Shown: piece after piece, positions 1 to 10,673 of the stretch
Layout of the letters: each line of letters starts with the position of its first letter
Numbering within the stretch: the first letter of the stretch is position 1
Translations under genes and position numbers: made by a program
Notes under the pieces: generated by a model
What the model saw: the letters and a program-made list of their open reading frames with translations, nothing else
The model's database searches: none
What the model was told of the DNA's origin: nothing
Assembly: GCA_035048495.1 (NCBI GenBank)
Contig: CM068543.1
Location: forward strand, 35,403,096-35,467,095
Length of the DNA stretch: 64,000 nt
DNA from: Euptelea pleiosperma
Lineage: Eukaryota; Streptophyta; Magnoliopsida; Ranunculales; Eupteleaceae
Reading direction: 5' to 3'

Positions 1-455
1 TCGAAACTCGTTTGCTCCACTCGTGCGTCAATGTCACTAATTGGACATTGTTTGAGTGTTACATTCCTAAGCCTATAACTAGTTACTTTTCTCAGCCGGA
101 CCACATACTTTGACTCAATCTTTTCCTTTACAATTGTCTCAACACTTTTGAAGTGTTGGAACAAGATTGGGGAGAGTCGGAACTCGTTTGCTCTATTCGT
201 GCGTCAAGGTCTTTAATTGGACTCAGTTTTAGTGTTACAAGCCTAAGCTTATAACTAGTTACTCTATCGCAATCGATCATCATATTTTGACTCAATCTCT
301 TTCATTACAACTGTTTCAACACATTCGAAATGTTGGAACAAGATTGCGAAGACTCAGAACTCGTTTGCTCCACTCGTGAGTCAATGTCACTAATTCGATA
401 CAGTTTAAGTGTTACATTAATAAGCCTATAACTAGATATTTTTCACAGCGGACCC
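1..455. repeat. Satellite array A, left fragment (~176-bp monomers)
   Basis: Tandem monomers carrying the blocks TTGACTCAATCT, CAACACAT, GGAACAAGATTG and GGAACTCGTTTGCTC. Base 1 corresponds to 16849 and 22989. After subtracting inserted elements, these copies are spaced by one HOR unit (3,685 bp) or by one unit plus a 523-bp duplication, so this is one more HOR copy of array A. The array is cut at 455/456 by the Athila element; bases 451-455 (GACCC) are the left target-site copy and the satellite resumes at 13091. Confidence 0.95.
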
Positions 456-2616
456 TGAAAATAGAGTTTTTCCGCGTCGTTGGTTACGGAAACCCTAGAA
501 TCAACACAATTTGTAATTTATCCGAGATTCCTGCAAGATTTAAACAATTTGCACAGTGGGAAGTGTCGGATGTCGATCCGCACTCGGGATTAGGGATTAG
601 CAATTTATCAGAACTTCTGACCTTGGGAAGTGCTCGAAACATGCTGGAGAGGGTGAGAATGATGGATTGGATTTAAACATACTCTTGGAGACATTATCTA
701 TATTAAACTACTCGAAAAATAAATGAAAATAAATGCACTTATAGAAGAATTCAAACATAAAAATCTAGTTATTTATTGAATCATACTTAACTTACAATGC
801 TTTATAAATTGTTTGCCAATACAAATAACAACTAAATAAATTAACTAGAAAGCATTAAGAAATGATTTAGAGAGAGAGAGAGAAAGAAGAGAGGGAAAGG
901 GATGCTCTAGAGAGAGAAAATGTAGAAAAAAAAAGAACTAAATAGAGAAAGCTAGAGAGAGAAAGGAAGAGAGAAAAAGAGAACTGGAGAAAAGGTGAGA
1001 GGTAGAGAGAGAACATCTTACCATTTACCAGATTTGAGTGGTGTGGCCGGAGAGAATGAGCTCGAAGAGTGGTCCAGCCATGACGATGTGCGGAGAAGTG
1101 GATCTAGGCTCAGTATGGTGACGTGCTCGGCAAAGATGATGATAGAGATCACCGGTGGAGTTCCAAGGAGGATGAAAATGAGGGGATGCAAGTGCCTCTA
1201 ATGGCAGCCACCTAGGAGAACCAAGTAGGGGGCGGTGGAGGAGGTCTTCCTCTCCTCTTTTCTTTCTTTTTTTTTTTTCTTTTTTTTTTGTTTTGTTTTC
1301 TTCTTTGGGAAAGATGGTGGGGAACGATTAGAGAGTGCACTGCTGCTACTATTGATGACGGTGGTTGTGGTAGCGGTTTGTTGTGGTGGTTCTGCTGGAG
1401 AAGGTGGAGCTAGGAGGAGGGCGGAGCTGCTGCAAAGTTGGGCGGTGGTGGATGTGGTTGCTGCTGGTGGTGTGCAGCTACAAAACCAGCAAGTGGTGAT
1501 CGATGGTGAGGCAGTAGAGGATAGCAATGGAGAGGGCGATGTGGAGAACGGCTGAAGGAAGGAGAGTTAATGAAGCTTGAAAATAGGATTTTTCCGCGTC
1601 GTTGGTTACGGAAACCCTAAGGTTCAACAATATTTGTAATTTCTCCGATTTGGTTCACTTAATCTGCAAAAAAAATGCAGATTTGCACAGTGGCTCGTGT
1701 CGGGTATCGTCCGCACTCGGGGTTAGGGTAATTAAAGAACAATAATGATGAAAACTACTTAGAATGGTGGAGAGATGAGAGAGATGGAGATCGGAGTTAA
1801 AATCTGATTTTTGATAGTCGAGATTTATGCACTAAATAAAAAAACTGAAATAAAATGAGATGAAAACACAATGAATAAAGGGATTTCAATTTAATAATTA
1901 ATCAAAAGTTCTTACAAAATTGAATCAACTAAAAGGAAACTATTCTAGAAAGCATTTGGAGAGAGAAAATTAAACTTAGAGAGAGAAAGGGATTTTCTAG
2001 AGAGAAAGTTAGAGAGAGGAAGTGAGATTTAGAGAGAGAAAAGTATAGCAATATCCTAGAGAGAGAAAACTATGTGAAGAGAGAGAAAGAAGTAGAGATT
2101 AAGAGAAGGAAAGAGATTCAAACCATGGATCACTTACCTTGATGGATGATCACAGCCAAAGGAATGGGCGTGATGGTGTTGATTGCATGTGAGGACACGT
2201 GGTTGCCGTGAGGTGCATGGGAAATACTAGAGTTTCCAAGGCTTGGAGGAGAGGAGCTCTAGTGAGGTGATGAACCGTGGATATCACTAGGAGAGGCCAC
2301 TGGTTTCCATGGAGATCTGGCCGAAAATGATGGGGACTTATGGAACGGTGCTGCCTTGCTGTAGCAAGAGGCGGAGCAGCAAGTGAAATGGTGAAGGATG
2401 GTGCTCGTGCACACCTTGAGGAGGTGAGGATGCAGGTGGGAGCAGTGGAGGGAGGCGATCAGCAACTCGTGCAACCCGTTTGGAGGAGAAAGTGGAAGAG
2501 GAGCAGAATGGTGGTTGCTCTTTGCTGCTCTTGGCAGCAAGGTGGTGGGTTGTAGAAGAAGAAGAAGCACTAGCAGGTAGAGCACGAGGAGAAGAAAATC
2601 TCGCCGTAGAAGATGA

Positions 2617-2640
2617 CCGGAGTTGCACCTGCAACTCCGG
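2617..2640. repeat. GGAGTTGCA hairpin, copy 1 (nested solo LTR)
   Basis: Perfect 11-bp arms CCGGAGTTGCA and TGCAACTCCGG separated by CC. A purine tract of A and AAG runs starts right after it at about 2641. This is one of two such hairpins in this LTR. Confidence 0.85.
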
Positions 2641-2972
2641 TGAAAAAAAAAAAAAAAAAAAGAAGAAAAAGAAAAAGAAGAAAAAGAAAAAGAAGAAGAA
2701 GAAGAAGAAGCTTACCGATAGGTTGTAGGGTGAAGTCCAGGTGGGTTGTAGGTGGCTAGATCGGTGGATGAAGCTGGATGGTGGTGATGGTGACGGTGTT
2801 GGAGGGGTTGCACGGTGCTGCAAATGGCTGGATTTTGAGTCTTGACCGTGTAAACGGCCAGGCCGTAAGACTTCTTGAAAACAAGGGAGATCGACCTTGC
2901 AGTCCTTGGGATGAAGATGAGCAACGTCCGGGGGAGAGTTGTAGACGCTATTCTTGGAGGAGCAGGTGGTGG

Positions 2973-2997
2973 CCGGAGTTGCAGGCTGCAACTCCGG
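2973..2997. repeat. GGAGTTGCA hairpin, copy 2 (nested solo LTR)
   Basis: Perfect 12-bp arms CCGGAGTTGCAG and CTGCAACTCCGG with a single G between them, again followed by a GAAGAAGATG-type purine tract. It lies about 350 bp from copy 1 in the same orientation. Confidence 0.85.
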
Positions 2998-3119
2998 TGG
3001 AAAAACGGTGAAGAAGATGAAGAAGAAGGTGGAACGAAAAGAAGAAAAAGAAGAGGGAGATGGGGCCAAAACGAGGGGGAGGGTAAAGGGGAAGGAGAGG
3101 AGAAGAAAGGAGGGGGATT

Positions 3120-3184
3120 AGGGTTCGAACGAACCCTTCTCCCTCCTCTTATAAAGCTCCCTATTTCCATTAATGGAAATAGGG
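3120..3184 (-). promoter_or_regulatory. Putative LTR core promoter (palindrome, TATA, palindrome), nested solo LTR
   Basis: Reading the minus strand: a perfect 26-bp palindrome (3159-3184, half-site CCCTATTTCCATT), then TATA-like CTTTATAAG (3148-3156), then an 8-2-8 inverted repeat AGGGTTCG/CGAACCCT (3120-3137) where transcription would be expected to start. The same block recurs in every LTR of the window. The promoter role is inferred from the TATA element and the arrangement. Confidence 0.6.
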
Positions 3185-4543
3185 TATTTTTTGAAAATAA
3201 AAAATATATATATTTTTTTTTAAGTAAAAACCTACTTTTCTATGGGGAATCTCCCCAATTAGTGGACCCCCCATTTAATTAAAATTATTTTTGAAATTTG
3301 CGGGGTCCACTAACTGGTCGGTCAGCGGGTCGATGAAGATGGGCCCGGCTATTGGCCCTCATGGGTTGATGATGTCCATCATCTCACAGAATGATGTGGC
3401 AGACAGTCTGATGGCGATCGGATGGATGGTGACTTGATTGGGACTCAGATTGGTAGATCGACGGATCTAGAGAGATCCAACGGTCTGATTGAAGATCCAA
3501 CGGTCCGATGGAAGATCCAACGGTCAGAAAGCTAAGGGAGATGAGATAGAGCTGATAGGCAGGAGTTCTGGGGTTAGGTCAGTAGATTCGAGGATCGAGA
3601 GATGAAGAGAGAGAGAGAATAAGGAGAGATGAGAGAAAAAGTATCAAAAAAAATGGAAAAAAGCACTGGCGGAGGGTCTGGAACCCTGTTCTTCACTGTG
3701 ACCATCCTCACGCTTCTCCAGTAGAGTCGACCATCATTCTTTGCTGACTCATGTGGCTTTAAACGCTTTGGTCCGTCTCTTGGTCATTGGCTCTCCTACT
3801 CTCTTCGTTCTTTGGGCCGACTTTTTGGTCCTCTTATTCAGCCCATATTTGGCCCATATCTTCTAGTTATAGCATGTGGGCTTGTTAAGCTTTGATAATG
3901 GGCTTTCATGATCGATTTGGGCCCACAAGTCTCAAAAATCGTCCCATCGGGGTGTCCTGCGACAGAAGAAGCGCGTAATCAGAACGGCTTAATATTTAGA
4001 CTTCCGAAAATGTGTTTAATGCATGCAAATATACCATTTCGTCCAGAAAAGTGTGTTTTACGCAATGAGATAGACTCTTACGTAGAAAAGTGGATAATTA
4101 GAGCAGTTTTACGTAGGAGAGTGCGATAACGCTAACAGGATAAGTGCTTAAAATAAGCACTTTTGAGCGAATATCAAAGCTAACGGCCTGCAAGGTTGCA
4201 GGCCATAAACTTGCAGGTGGAGGCGCTGTTCACAGCAAGGCAGCGTGGAAACATGGGGAGTTTTCTTGCTGGTTCGCCCAGCAAGAAGGAAAGTTGGTTA
4301 CGGCTGGCTATTGAGGAGGGTAATCGAAGAGGGGTTGACGGCTTGGAGTTCTGAAAACTCAAGAGAAGAGAGATGATGGTGAACCAGTCCGGCGAACACG
4401 CAGGCGGCGAAGTTGGCGAGTTGGTGGTGCGCTGGTTCTGCTTTCGACGCACCTGCAAGAAGGAGAGGAAGAAGAAGAAGAAGAAGAAAGGGAGGAGAAG
4501 AAGAGGAAGGGGATTGGTTGATGGGGTGGTGCAGGTGATGGCT

Positions 4544-4564
4544 GGAGTTGCAACCTGCAACTCC
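4544..4564. repeat. GGAGTTGCA hairpin in Athila 3' LTR
   Basis: 9-bp arms GGAGTTGCA and TGCAACTCC with ACC between. The identical copy in the 5' LTR is at 12078-12098. Purine-rich GAAGAAG tracts lie on both sides. Confidence 0.8.
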
Positions 4565-4685
4565 GGCGATCACGTGAAGAAGATGAAGAAGAGGAATAAC
4601 GAGAAAGAAGAAAGGAGGAGGAAGATGGGGCCAAAAACGAGGGGAAGAGTAAAGGGGAAGGAGAGGAGAAGAAAAGAGGGGGATT

Positions 4686-4750
4686 AGGGTTCGAACGAAC
4701 CCTTCTCCCTCCTCTTATAAAGCTCCCTATTTCCATTAATGGAAATAGGG
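4686..4750 (-). promoter_or_regulatory. Putative LTR core promoter, Athila 3' LTR
   Basis: Same arrangement as in the other LTRs: 26-bp palindrome at 4725-4750, TATA-like element at 4714-4722 and 8-2-8 inverted repeat at 4686-4703, in minus-strand order. Being in the 3' LTR, it would fire outward into the satellite if active. Confidence 0.6.
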
Positions 4751-5706
4751 TATTTTTTGAAAATAAAAAATATGTTTTTTTTTTTTTAAGTAAAAACCTA
4801 CTTTTCTATGGGGAATCTCCCCAATTAGTGGACCCCCCATTTAATTAAAATTATTTTTGAAATTCGCGGGGTCCACTAACTAGTCGGACAGCGGGTCGAT
4901 AATGATGGGCCCGGCTACTGGCCCACATGGACTGATGATGTCCATCGTCTCACAAGATGATGTGACAGGCATTCTGAAGGCGATCGATGGTGACTTGATT
5001 GGGACCCAGATTGGTAGATCGACGGATCTAGAGAGATCCAACGGTCCGAAAGCTAAGGGAGATGAGATAGAGCCGATGGGTAGGAGTTCTGGGGTTAGGT
5101 CAGTAGATTCGAGGATCGAAAGATGAAGAGAGAGAGAGAATAAGAAGAGATGAGAGAAAAGTATCAAAAAAAATGGAAAAAAGCACTGGCAGAGGGTCTG
5201 GAACCCTGGTCTTCACTGTGACCATCCTCACGCTTCTCCAGTAGAGTCGACCATCATTCTTTGCTGACTCATGTGGCTTTAAACGCTTTGGTCCATCTCT
5301 TGGTCATTGGCTCTCCTACTCTCTTCGTTCTTTGGGCCAGCTTTTTGGTCCTCTTATTCAGCCCATATTTGGCCCATATCTTCTAGTCATAGCATGTGGG
5401 CTCTTTAAGCTTTGATAATGGGCTTTCCTGATCGATGTGGGCTTGCAAGTCTCGAGAATTGTCCCATCGGGGTTTCCTGCGATAGAAGAAGCGCGTAATG
5501 AGACTCTATCAGAATGACTTCATGTCTAGACTTTCGAAAATGTGTTTAATGCATGCAAATATACCATTTCGTCCAGAAAAGTGTGTTCTACGCAACAAAA
5601 GAGACTCTTACGTAGAAAAGTAGATAAATAGAGTATTTTAACGTGGGAGAATGCAATAACGCTAACAGGATAATTGCTTAAAATAAGCACTTTTGAGCGA
5701 ATATCA

Positions 5707-5721
5707 CAACCCCCAACCAGC
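5707..5721 (-). other. Candidate polypurine tract (PPT) of the Athila element
   Basis: Immediately next to the 3' LTR start (5706), the minus strand reads CTGGTTGGGGGTTG, a purine-rich run ending at the LTR boundary. This is where plus-strand DNA synthesis would be primed. A similar TTGGTTGGGGGTGG occurs about 1.6 kb upstream in sense orientation (about 7297-7312). Confidence 0.6.
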
Positions 5722-7622
5722 ATATTGCCAATCCTTGGCAATTAGTGCGAAATAAGTGAGCTTAAAAGGGCTCTGCACATGCTGCACACTTTCTCAAATT
5801 AGCTCAGGGAAAACACCGTTCGTCAAATCATTGAATGGATGCAAAAACAGTTACATGCTAGCGAAGAGTTTGAAAGTTTTGGCAATACTACAGACTGATA
5901 ATCGTGACTCAGAATAGTCAGACTCTGCGTGTGTGTGTGCTCAACATTCTCATCATCCGACAGTAAAGATTTCCAGATCACCTCTAAGTTTTTCTGCCTC
6001 GACCTCAAATCTCACATGTTTAGCACTCAGAAAAGAATCACACAAGAAGGGTTTTCTTCTTTTCTCTCAATTTATATGTGAGGAGATGTATTTAATATAA
6101 AGAGGCAAAAGATCTCACATATGTTTTATTTGAAGGAAGGACATCTTTAACAGAAGGAGATCTCATGATTGGAATACCACTTCACTCGGGAACGTCAGAT
6201 CAAACTCTATAGCTTCTCTTTCTCCAATCTCCACATTTTATGATCGTACTATCCTAGAATCAAGTAGGACTTTCCTGGGTTGTAATGAGGCTTAGGTCAG
6301 GTGTAGAGAGATAAAGGAATACAGGATTTCAAAGATCTTGAGAGGATATTGCCATTTTCTTGCATTTTTCCTGCGGCGTAACACCATTATCTGGTTCTTT
6401 TTCCTTTTTTTTCGTATTTTTCTCTTTTTCTTGATATTTCTGAGACTGCTCAATTTCTTTTCAGCTCTTTTTCATACTTTCTTTCCATATTTTGTTTTCA
6501 GCTTGAACCACTTTCTTTTCCTTTTGATTTTTCTTCTTTACTTTTCTTTTCACGATACACCCACATCAGTTATTCTTTATCCTTCTCAAAAGTAGGGTAG
6601 CTAGTAAAACTTCATAGCTGGACTGGGTTTTAGGTTGATGGGTTTACAAAGAAAAGGCTTTTATAGAACGGCTCAAGGGGTTTCTAGTGAAGTATAATTC
6701 AGGTGAGTAAAAAGGCTGAATGGTTCAGAAAAATGGCCTAAATCATTTTCTAGGGTTTGCACTATCATGTATATTGTTTTGACTGGATATAGAGAAGGTT
6801 CTGTCGTAGTAATCCAATGTTGATGTCGTTCCGAGTTTTATGATCGAAGCAAAAGATAATGAGATCTCTCAACGAATATTGCGGGCATGAAGAATAGTGA
6901 GTCATCTTGTGACTCAGGATTAATGTATAACTCTCTGAAATGATTAAAGGCTCGAAAGCTTACTGGGTTAGGTCTCCACAATTCTTCTCACAGGATCTCT
7001 AGAATTTCCAAACTTAGGATGACTCTGATGTTGATAGTGTACAATTGTGCCGAATTTGAGTTTTTCTAAGTTTTCAAACCTGCTGTAGTCACACTTGACT
7101 TGACTCAACGCCAACAAAAATTGACATCCTCAATACTGACTTAACGGAGGTTTTTAGCTAATCAAAGTCAAGGTATTTGACACATTTTTGAAATTCTAGA
7201 AAACTTTTGGAGAACATCGGAAATCACCCCAAAAACGAAATTTTTTTTTTTTTTTTTTTTTTTATCAAAATGAAGACATGAGTTTTGGTAAATACCCACC
7301 CCCAACCAAAATACAGCACCATCCTCGGTGCTCATGACCGGGACATAAAATGATGAAAAATCAGTGATGATGATGCAAAGGTTCAGGAAGGATGTTACCA
7401 AGTCGGCAGAAACTCGACAGTGTGTCGTACCTGATGATCGGGAGAATGAATGTACTTGCATTGCCAAAGATATAACAATAATCACAAATGCATGAGACTC
7501 ATGTATTCTAGGAATACCGGAATTGCCTTTCCGAAAGTGCTAAGTTTTACGTCTTCAGCCAGACATGATGGGGGTGACAGGCACCCCCGACCAAGTTGGA
7601 GCACAAGAGACTGAGTGGATCA
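5707..7622 (-). other. Athila 3' internal region, no convincing gene
   Basis: About 1.9 kb between the pol stop and the 3' LTR. Athila elements often carry an env-like ORF or long non-coding sequence here. I see only short open frames, the longest on the sense strand being 105 codons at 7168-7485, without recognisable motifs. The region holds a T-rich stretch (about 6390-6560), a T homopolymer (about 7241-7263), a TG microsatellite (about 5930-5940) and a 7-5-7 inverted repeat GGGGGTG/CACCCCC at 7570-7588 just past the pol stop. Either the env-like gene was never present or it has decayed. Confidence 0.6.
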
Positions 7623-10600
7623 TCAGTCGACATAAACAGGATCGATGAGATCAATTTCAAAAGTCTGAATGAACGACACATCAAGTTCATGGAATTGCTT
7701 AAGACGCTGACCATTGACCTGGAATGAGGAGTGATCCTTGGGATCCTCAATAGTGATTGCCCCGAAGGGTGTGACTGCTGTGACCGTATAAGGACCGGTC
7801 CACCTAGATTTCAATTTCCCAGGGAAGAGATGGAGACGAGAATTATAAAGAAGGACCTTCTGTCCTTGATGGAACTCTTTTCTGAGGATGCTCTTGTCAT
7901 GTATACACTTCATTTTGGCTTTGTAATTCTTGGACAAGTTGTAGGCATCATTTCTGAGTTCTTCTAACTCATTCATTTGAAGTTTCCGCTCCTCCCCTGC
8001 GGAGTCTAGGTCGAAGTTGAGCTTCTTAATGGCCCACAGGGCACGATGTTCAATCTCTACCGGAAGATGACAGGGTTTCCCAAAGACCAGACGATAGGGA
8101 GACATATTGAGTGGGGTCTTGTAGGCGGTTCTGTATGCCCATAAAGCATCAGTGAGACGAGTAGACCAGTCTTTACGTGTGGTATTGACTATCTTCTCCA
8201 AGATCTGCTTGATCTGCCGATTAGAAACCTCCACTTGACCACTAGTCTGCGGATGATAAGCTAGGGCAACCTTGTGGGTTACCCCATACTTTTTCATTAA
8301 TTGCTCGAATATCCTGTTGCAGAAATGGGTGCCCCCATCACTAATGATGGCCTTAGGGGCACCGAATCGGGCGAAGATGAACTCCTTTAGGAATTTGACC
8401 ACCACTTTGTGGTCATTGGTCTTGGTGGGAATGGCTTCTATCCATTTGGATACATAGTCTACCGCAAGGAGAATGTACTCAAAACCATAGGAAACTGGAA
8501 AGGGGCCCATGAAGTCGATGCCCCAAATGTCAAATATTTCATCGACCTGGATGGGAGTTAGGGGCATCATGTTCCTCTGGGAGATGCGGCCTAGATGCTG
8601 GCAATTAGGACAAGTTTTGCAGTAGATATGGGCATCTTTAAATAGTGTAGGCCAGTAGAATCCGCATTGCAGCACTTTTTCTGCAGTCTTCTTAGTGCTG
8701 AAATGACCACCACAAGGTTGGTCATGACATGAGGACAAGATACTGAGTTGGTCCGACTCAGGGACACAGAGACGAATGATCTGGTCAGGACAGTATTTAT
8801 ACAAATAAGGGTCATCCCAAGAGTAGTACTTAACTCTTGCTAGGAATTGGCTTTTGTCTTGTTTTGACCAGTGTGAAGGCATTTCTTCGGTGACAAGGTA
8901 GTTGACAATGTCAGCATACCAAGGATTAACAGAGATGGCGAACAGTTGTTCGTCTGGAAAGGTTTCAGGGATGGGCTGGGTGTCGAAGGATGACTCTAAA
9001 GTCAGTCTAGACAAGTGATCAGCCACTACATTCTCAGTTCCTTTCTTATCCTTAATCTCGAGGTCGAATTCCTGCAGTAAGAGAATCCATCGAATTAATC
9101 GAGGTTTGGTTTCCTTTTTCGACATGAGATAACGAAGGGCTGCATGATCAGTGTACACAACCACCTTAGTGGCTAAGAGGTACTGACGGAATTTATCAAG
9201 GGCGAAGACTACCGCCAGGAGTTCTTTCTCAGTGGTGGAGTAATTCATTTGGGCAGAGTTAAGAGTTTTGCTCGCGTAGTAGATCACGTGTGACCTTTTG
9301 TCAACTCTCTGCCCTAGAACGGCTCCTAAGGCGTAGTCAGAAGCATCGCACATTACCTCGAAAGGTAGAGTCCAGTCCGGGGGACGGATAATGGGCGTAG
9401 TAGTGAGCTCAGATTTGAGACGCTCAAATGCCTTGACACAGTCAGCATTAAAGTCGAAAGGACTATCTTTAGCCAGAAGATGGGATAGAGGTCGAGCGAT
9501 TTGAGAGAAGTCCTTGATGAATCGCCTATAGAATCCTCCGTGTCCCAAAAAGGATCGGATGTCACGCATGGACTTAGGAATGGGCAAGGTCGAGATGATA
9601 TCGATTTTGGCTTTGTCGACCTCAATGCCCTGATGGGAAATGACATGTCCCAGAACAATGCCCTTCTTCACCATGAAGTGGCATTTCTCCCAATTGAGGA
9701 CAAGCCGCTTGTCCTGACAGCGTTGAAGTACCAGCCCTAGATGGGTCAGACAGTCATCAAAGGATGACCCAAAAACTGAGAAGTCGTCCATAAAGACTTC
9801 GAGGAATTTTTCCACCATGTCAGAGAATATGCTCATCATACACCTTTGAAAGGTCGCGGGTGCATTGCAGAGGCCAAAGGGCATGCGCTTGTAGGCAAAA
9901 GTGCCAAAGGGACAGGTGAAAGTTGTCTTCTCGTGGTCCTCAGGGGCGATGGGTATTTGATTATACCCTGAGTAACCATCAAGGAAGCAGTAATAGGAAT
10001 GACCTGCTAGTCTCTCCAACATCTGGTCGATGAAGGGTAAAGGAAAATGGTCCTTCCTAGTGTTGGTGTTGAGTCGTCGGTAATCGATGCAGACTCTCCA
10101 CCCTTTCTTCAGGCGCTGGGTTACCATTTCCTTGTTCTCATTTTCCACAACTGTGAATCCTGCCTTTTTAGGGACGACATGAATAGGGCTCACCCATTTG
10201 CTATCGGAGATGGGATAAATGATACCCGCATCTAACAGTTTAAGGACCTCATCCCGGACTACATCCTTCAAGACGGGGTTCAACCTCCTCTGGTGTTCTC
10301 GAGAGGTTTTGGATTCATCCTCCAGATAGATGTGATGTTGGCACACCGAGGGGTCTATGCCTCGAATATCATCTATGGTCCACCCTATCGCAGATTTGTG
10401 CTCGTTGAGCAGCTCGAGAAGTTTCTTACGTTCACTCTCAGACAAAGCGGAAGCAATAATGACAGGGTAGGTTTCCTTAGGACCAAGATAGGCATAGGAA
10501 AGATCTGTGGGAAGAGGCTTAAGCTCCAATATTGGAGCAGATGAAGTAGAAATAGGTGTCACAGAAGACACGGATTGAAGAGGTTTGACTTCAGTAGGTA

Positions 10601-10673
10601 AAGGAATGATGGGTTCTCTGGCCATGGTTATCAGAGGCTCGAACTCGATGAGTGGAGTCCGAGATTCCTGCAA
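7623..10673 (-). CDS. pol: Athila pol polyprotein, 5'-truncated: reverse transcriptase, RNase H, integrase
   Basis: An open frame of 1,016 codons with no internal stop. Reverse transcriptase, about residues 140-350, has the LDGYSGY block (D232) and the catalytic FMDD box (D296-D297). RNase H, about 437-556, shows MCDASD (D443), E483, YTDH (D509) and ADHLS (D552). Integrase, about 645-860, has a zinc-binding region with H650, H657, C688 and C691, and a D720-D779-E815 triad spaced as a textbook DD35E. A C-terminal region with RWTGPYTV (957-964) follows. Gag and protease, normally fused upstream, are missing. The first codons (from 10673, a TTG) are LTR sequence read through the deletion junction, so the start is not native. 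All catalytic residues look intact, so it might still act in trans if expressed, but without gag and PBS the element cannot cycle by itself. Confidence 0.93.
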   Translation of the reverse strand: MQESRTPLIEFEPLITMAREPIIPLPTEVKPLQSVSSVTPISTSSAPILELKPLPTDLSYAYLGPKETYPVIIASALSESERKKLLELLNEHKSAIGWTIDDIRGIDPSVCQHHIYLEDESKTSREHQRRLNPVLKDVVRDEVLKLLDAGIIYPISDSKWVSPIHVVPKKAGFTVVENENKEMVTQRLKKGWRVCIDYRRLNTNTRKDHFPLPFIDQMLERLAGHSYYCFLDGYSGYNQIPIAPEDHEKTTFTCPFGTFAYKRMPFGLCNAPATFQRCMMSIFSDMVEKFLEVFMDDFSVFGSSFDDCLTHLGLVLQRCQDKRLVLNWEKCHFMVKKGIVLGHVISHQGIEVDKAKIDIISTLPIPKSMRDIRSFLGHGGFYRRFIKDFSQIARPLSHLLAKDSPFDFNADCVKAFERLKSELTTTPIIRPPDWTLPFEVMCDASDYALGAVLGQRVDKRSHVIYYASKTLNSAQMNYSTTEKELLAVVFALDKFRQYLLATKVVVYTDHAALRYLMSKKETKPRLIRWILLLQEFDLEIKDKKGTENVVADHLSRLTLESSFDTQPIPETFPDEQLFAISVNPWYADIVNYLVTEEMPSHWSKQDKSQFLARVKYYSWDDPYLYKYCPDQIIRLCVPESDQLSILSSCHDQPCGGHFSTKKTAEKVLQCGFYWPTLFKDAHIYCKTCPNCQHLGRISQRNMMPLTPIQVDEIFDIWGIDFMGPFPVSYGFEYILLAVDYVSKWIEAIPTKTNDHKVVVKFLKEFIFARFGAPKAIISDGGTHFCNRIFEQLMKKYGVTHKVALAYHPQTSGQVEVSNRQIKQILEKIVNTTRKDWSTRLTDALWAYRTAYKTPLNMSPYRLVFGKPCHLPVEIEHRALWAIKKLNFDLDSAGEERKLQMNELEELRNDAYNLSKNYKAKMKCIHDKSILRKEFHQGQKVLLYNSRLHLFPGKLKSRWTGPYTVTAVTPFGAITIEDPKDHSSFQVNGQRLKQFHELDVSFIQTFEIDLIDPVYVD

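Larger units (their letters stand above)
1578..4176 (-). mobile_element. Nested Athila-family solo LTR
   Basis: A 2,599-bp TG...CA segment inside the 3' LTR of the larger element, flanked by AAGCT on both sides (1573-1577 and 4177-4181). The 5' LTR reads straight through this point near 11713 with a single AAGCT, which is the empty site. It carries the same terminal sequences as the host LTR (TGAAAATAGG at its left end, GCGAATATCA at its right end) but clearly diverges internally, so it is a related subfamily rather than a copy of the host LTR. There is no internal region, so it is a solo LTR formed by LTR-LTR recombination after insertion. Confidence 0.93.
456..5706 (-). repeat. Athila 3' LTR, split by a nested solo LTR
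   Basis: In sense orientation this LTR begins TGATATTCGC at 5706 and ends CTATTTTCA at 456. Removing the nested insert (1578-4176) and one 5-bp TSD copy leaves about 2,647 bp, close to the 2,645 bp of the solo LTR at 59151-61795. It contains the palindrome-TATA-palindrome block (4686-4750), the GGAGTTGCA hairpin (4544-4564), long AG-rich tracts (about 864-1010) and a T homopolymer (about 4774). By eye I count roughly seven substitutions against the 5' LTR over the ~1.05 kb I compared (about 521-1572 versus 10658-11710), suggesting a recent insertion. Confidence 0.9.

Noticed and set aside
864..1010. AG-rich tracts as independent microsatellite loci
   Set aside because: They occur at the same place in each LTR, so they are part of the LTR sequence.
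1720..1735. Telomere-like GGTTAGGG in the nested solo LTR
   Set aside because: A single unit within a conserved LTR segment; no tandem telomeric repeat.
5707..7622. Env-like ORF downstream of Athila pol
   Set aside because: Only short frames (longest sense frame 105 codons) with no signal peptide or transmembrane pattern that I could defend.
8272..10544. Plus-strand ORFs of 60-83 codons over pol
   Set aside because: Antisense shadows of the long, motif-rich minus-strand pol frame.
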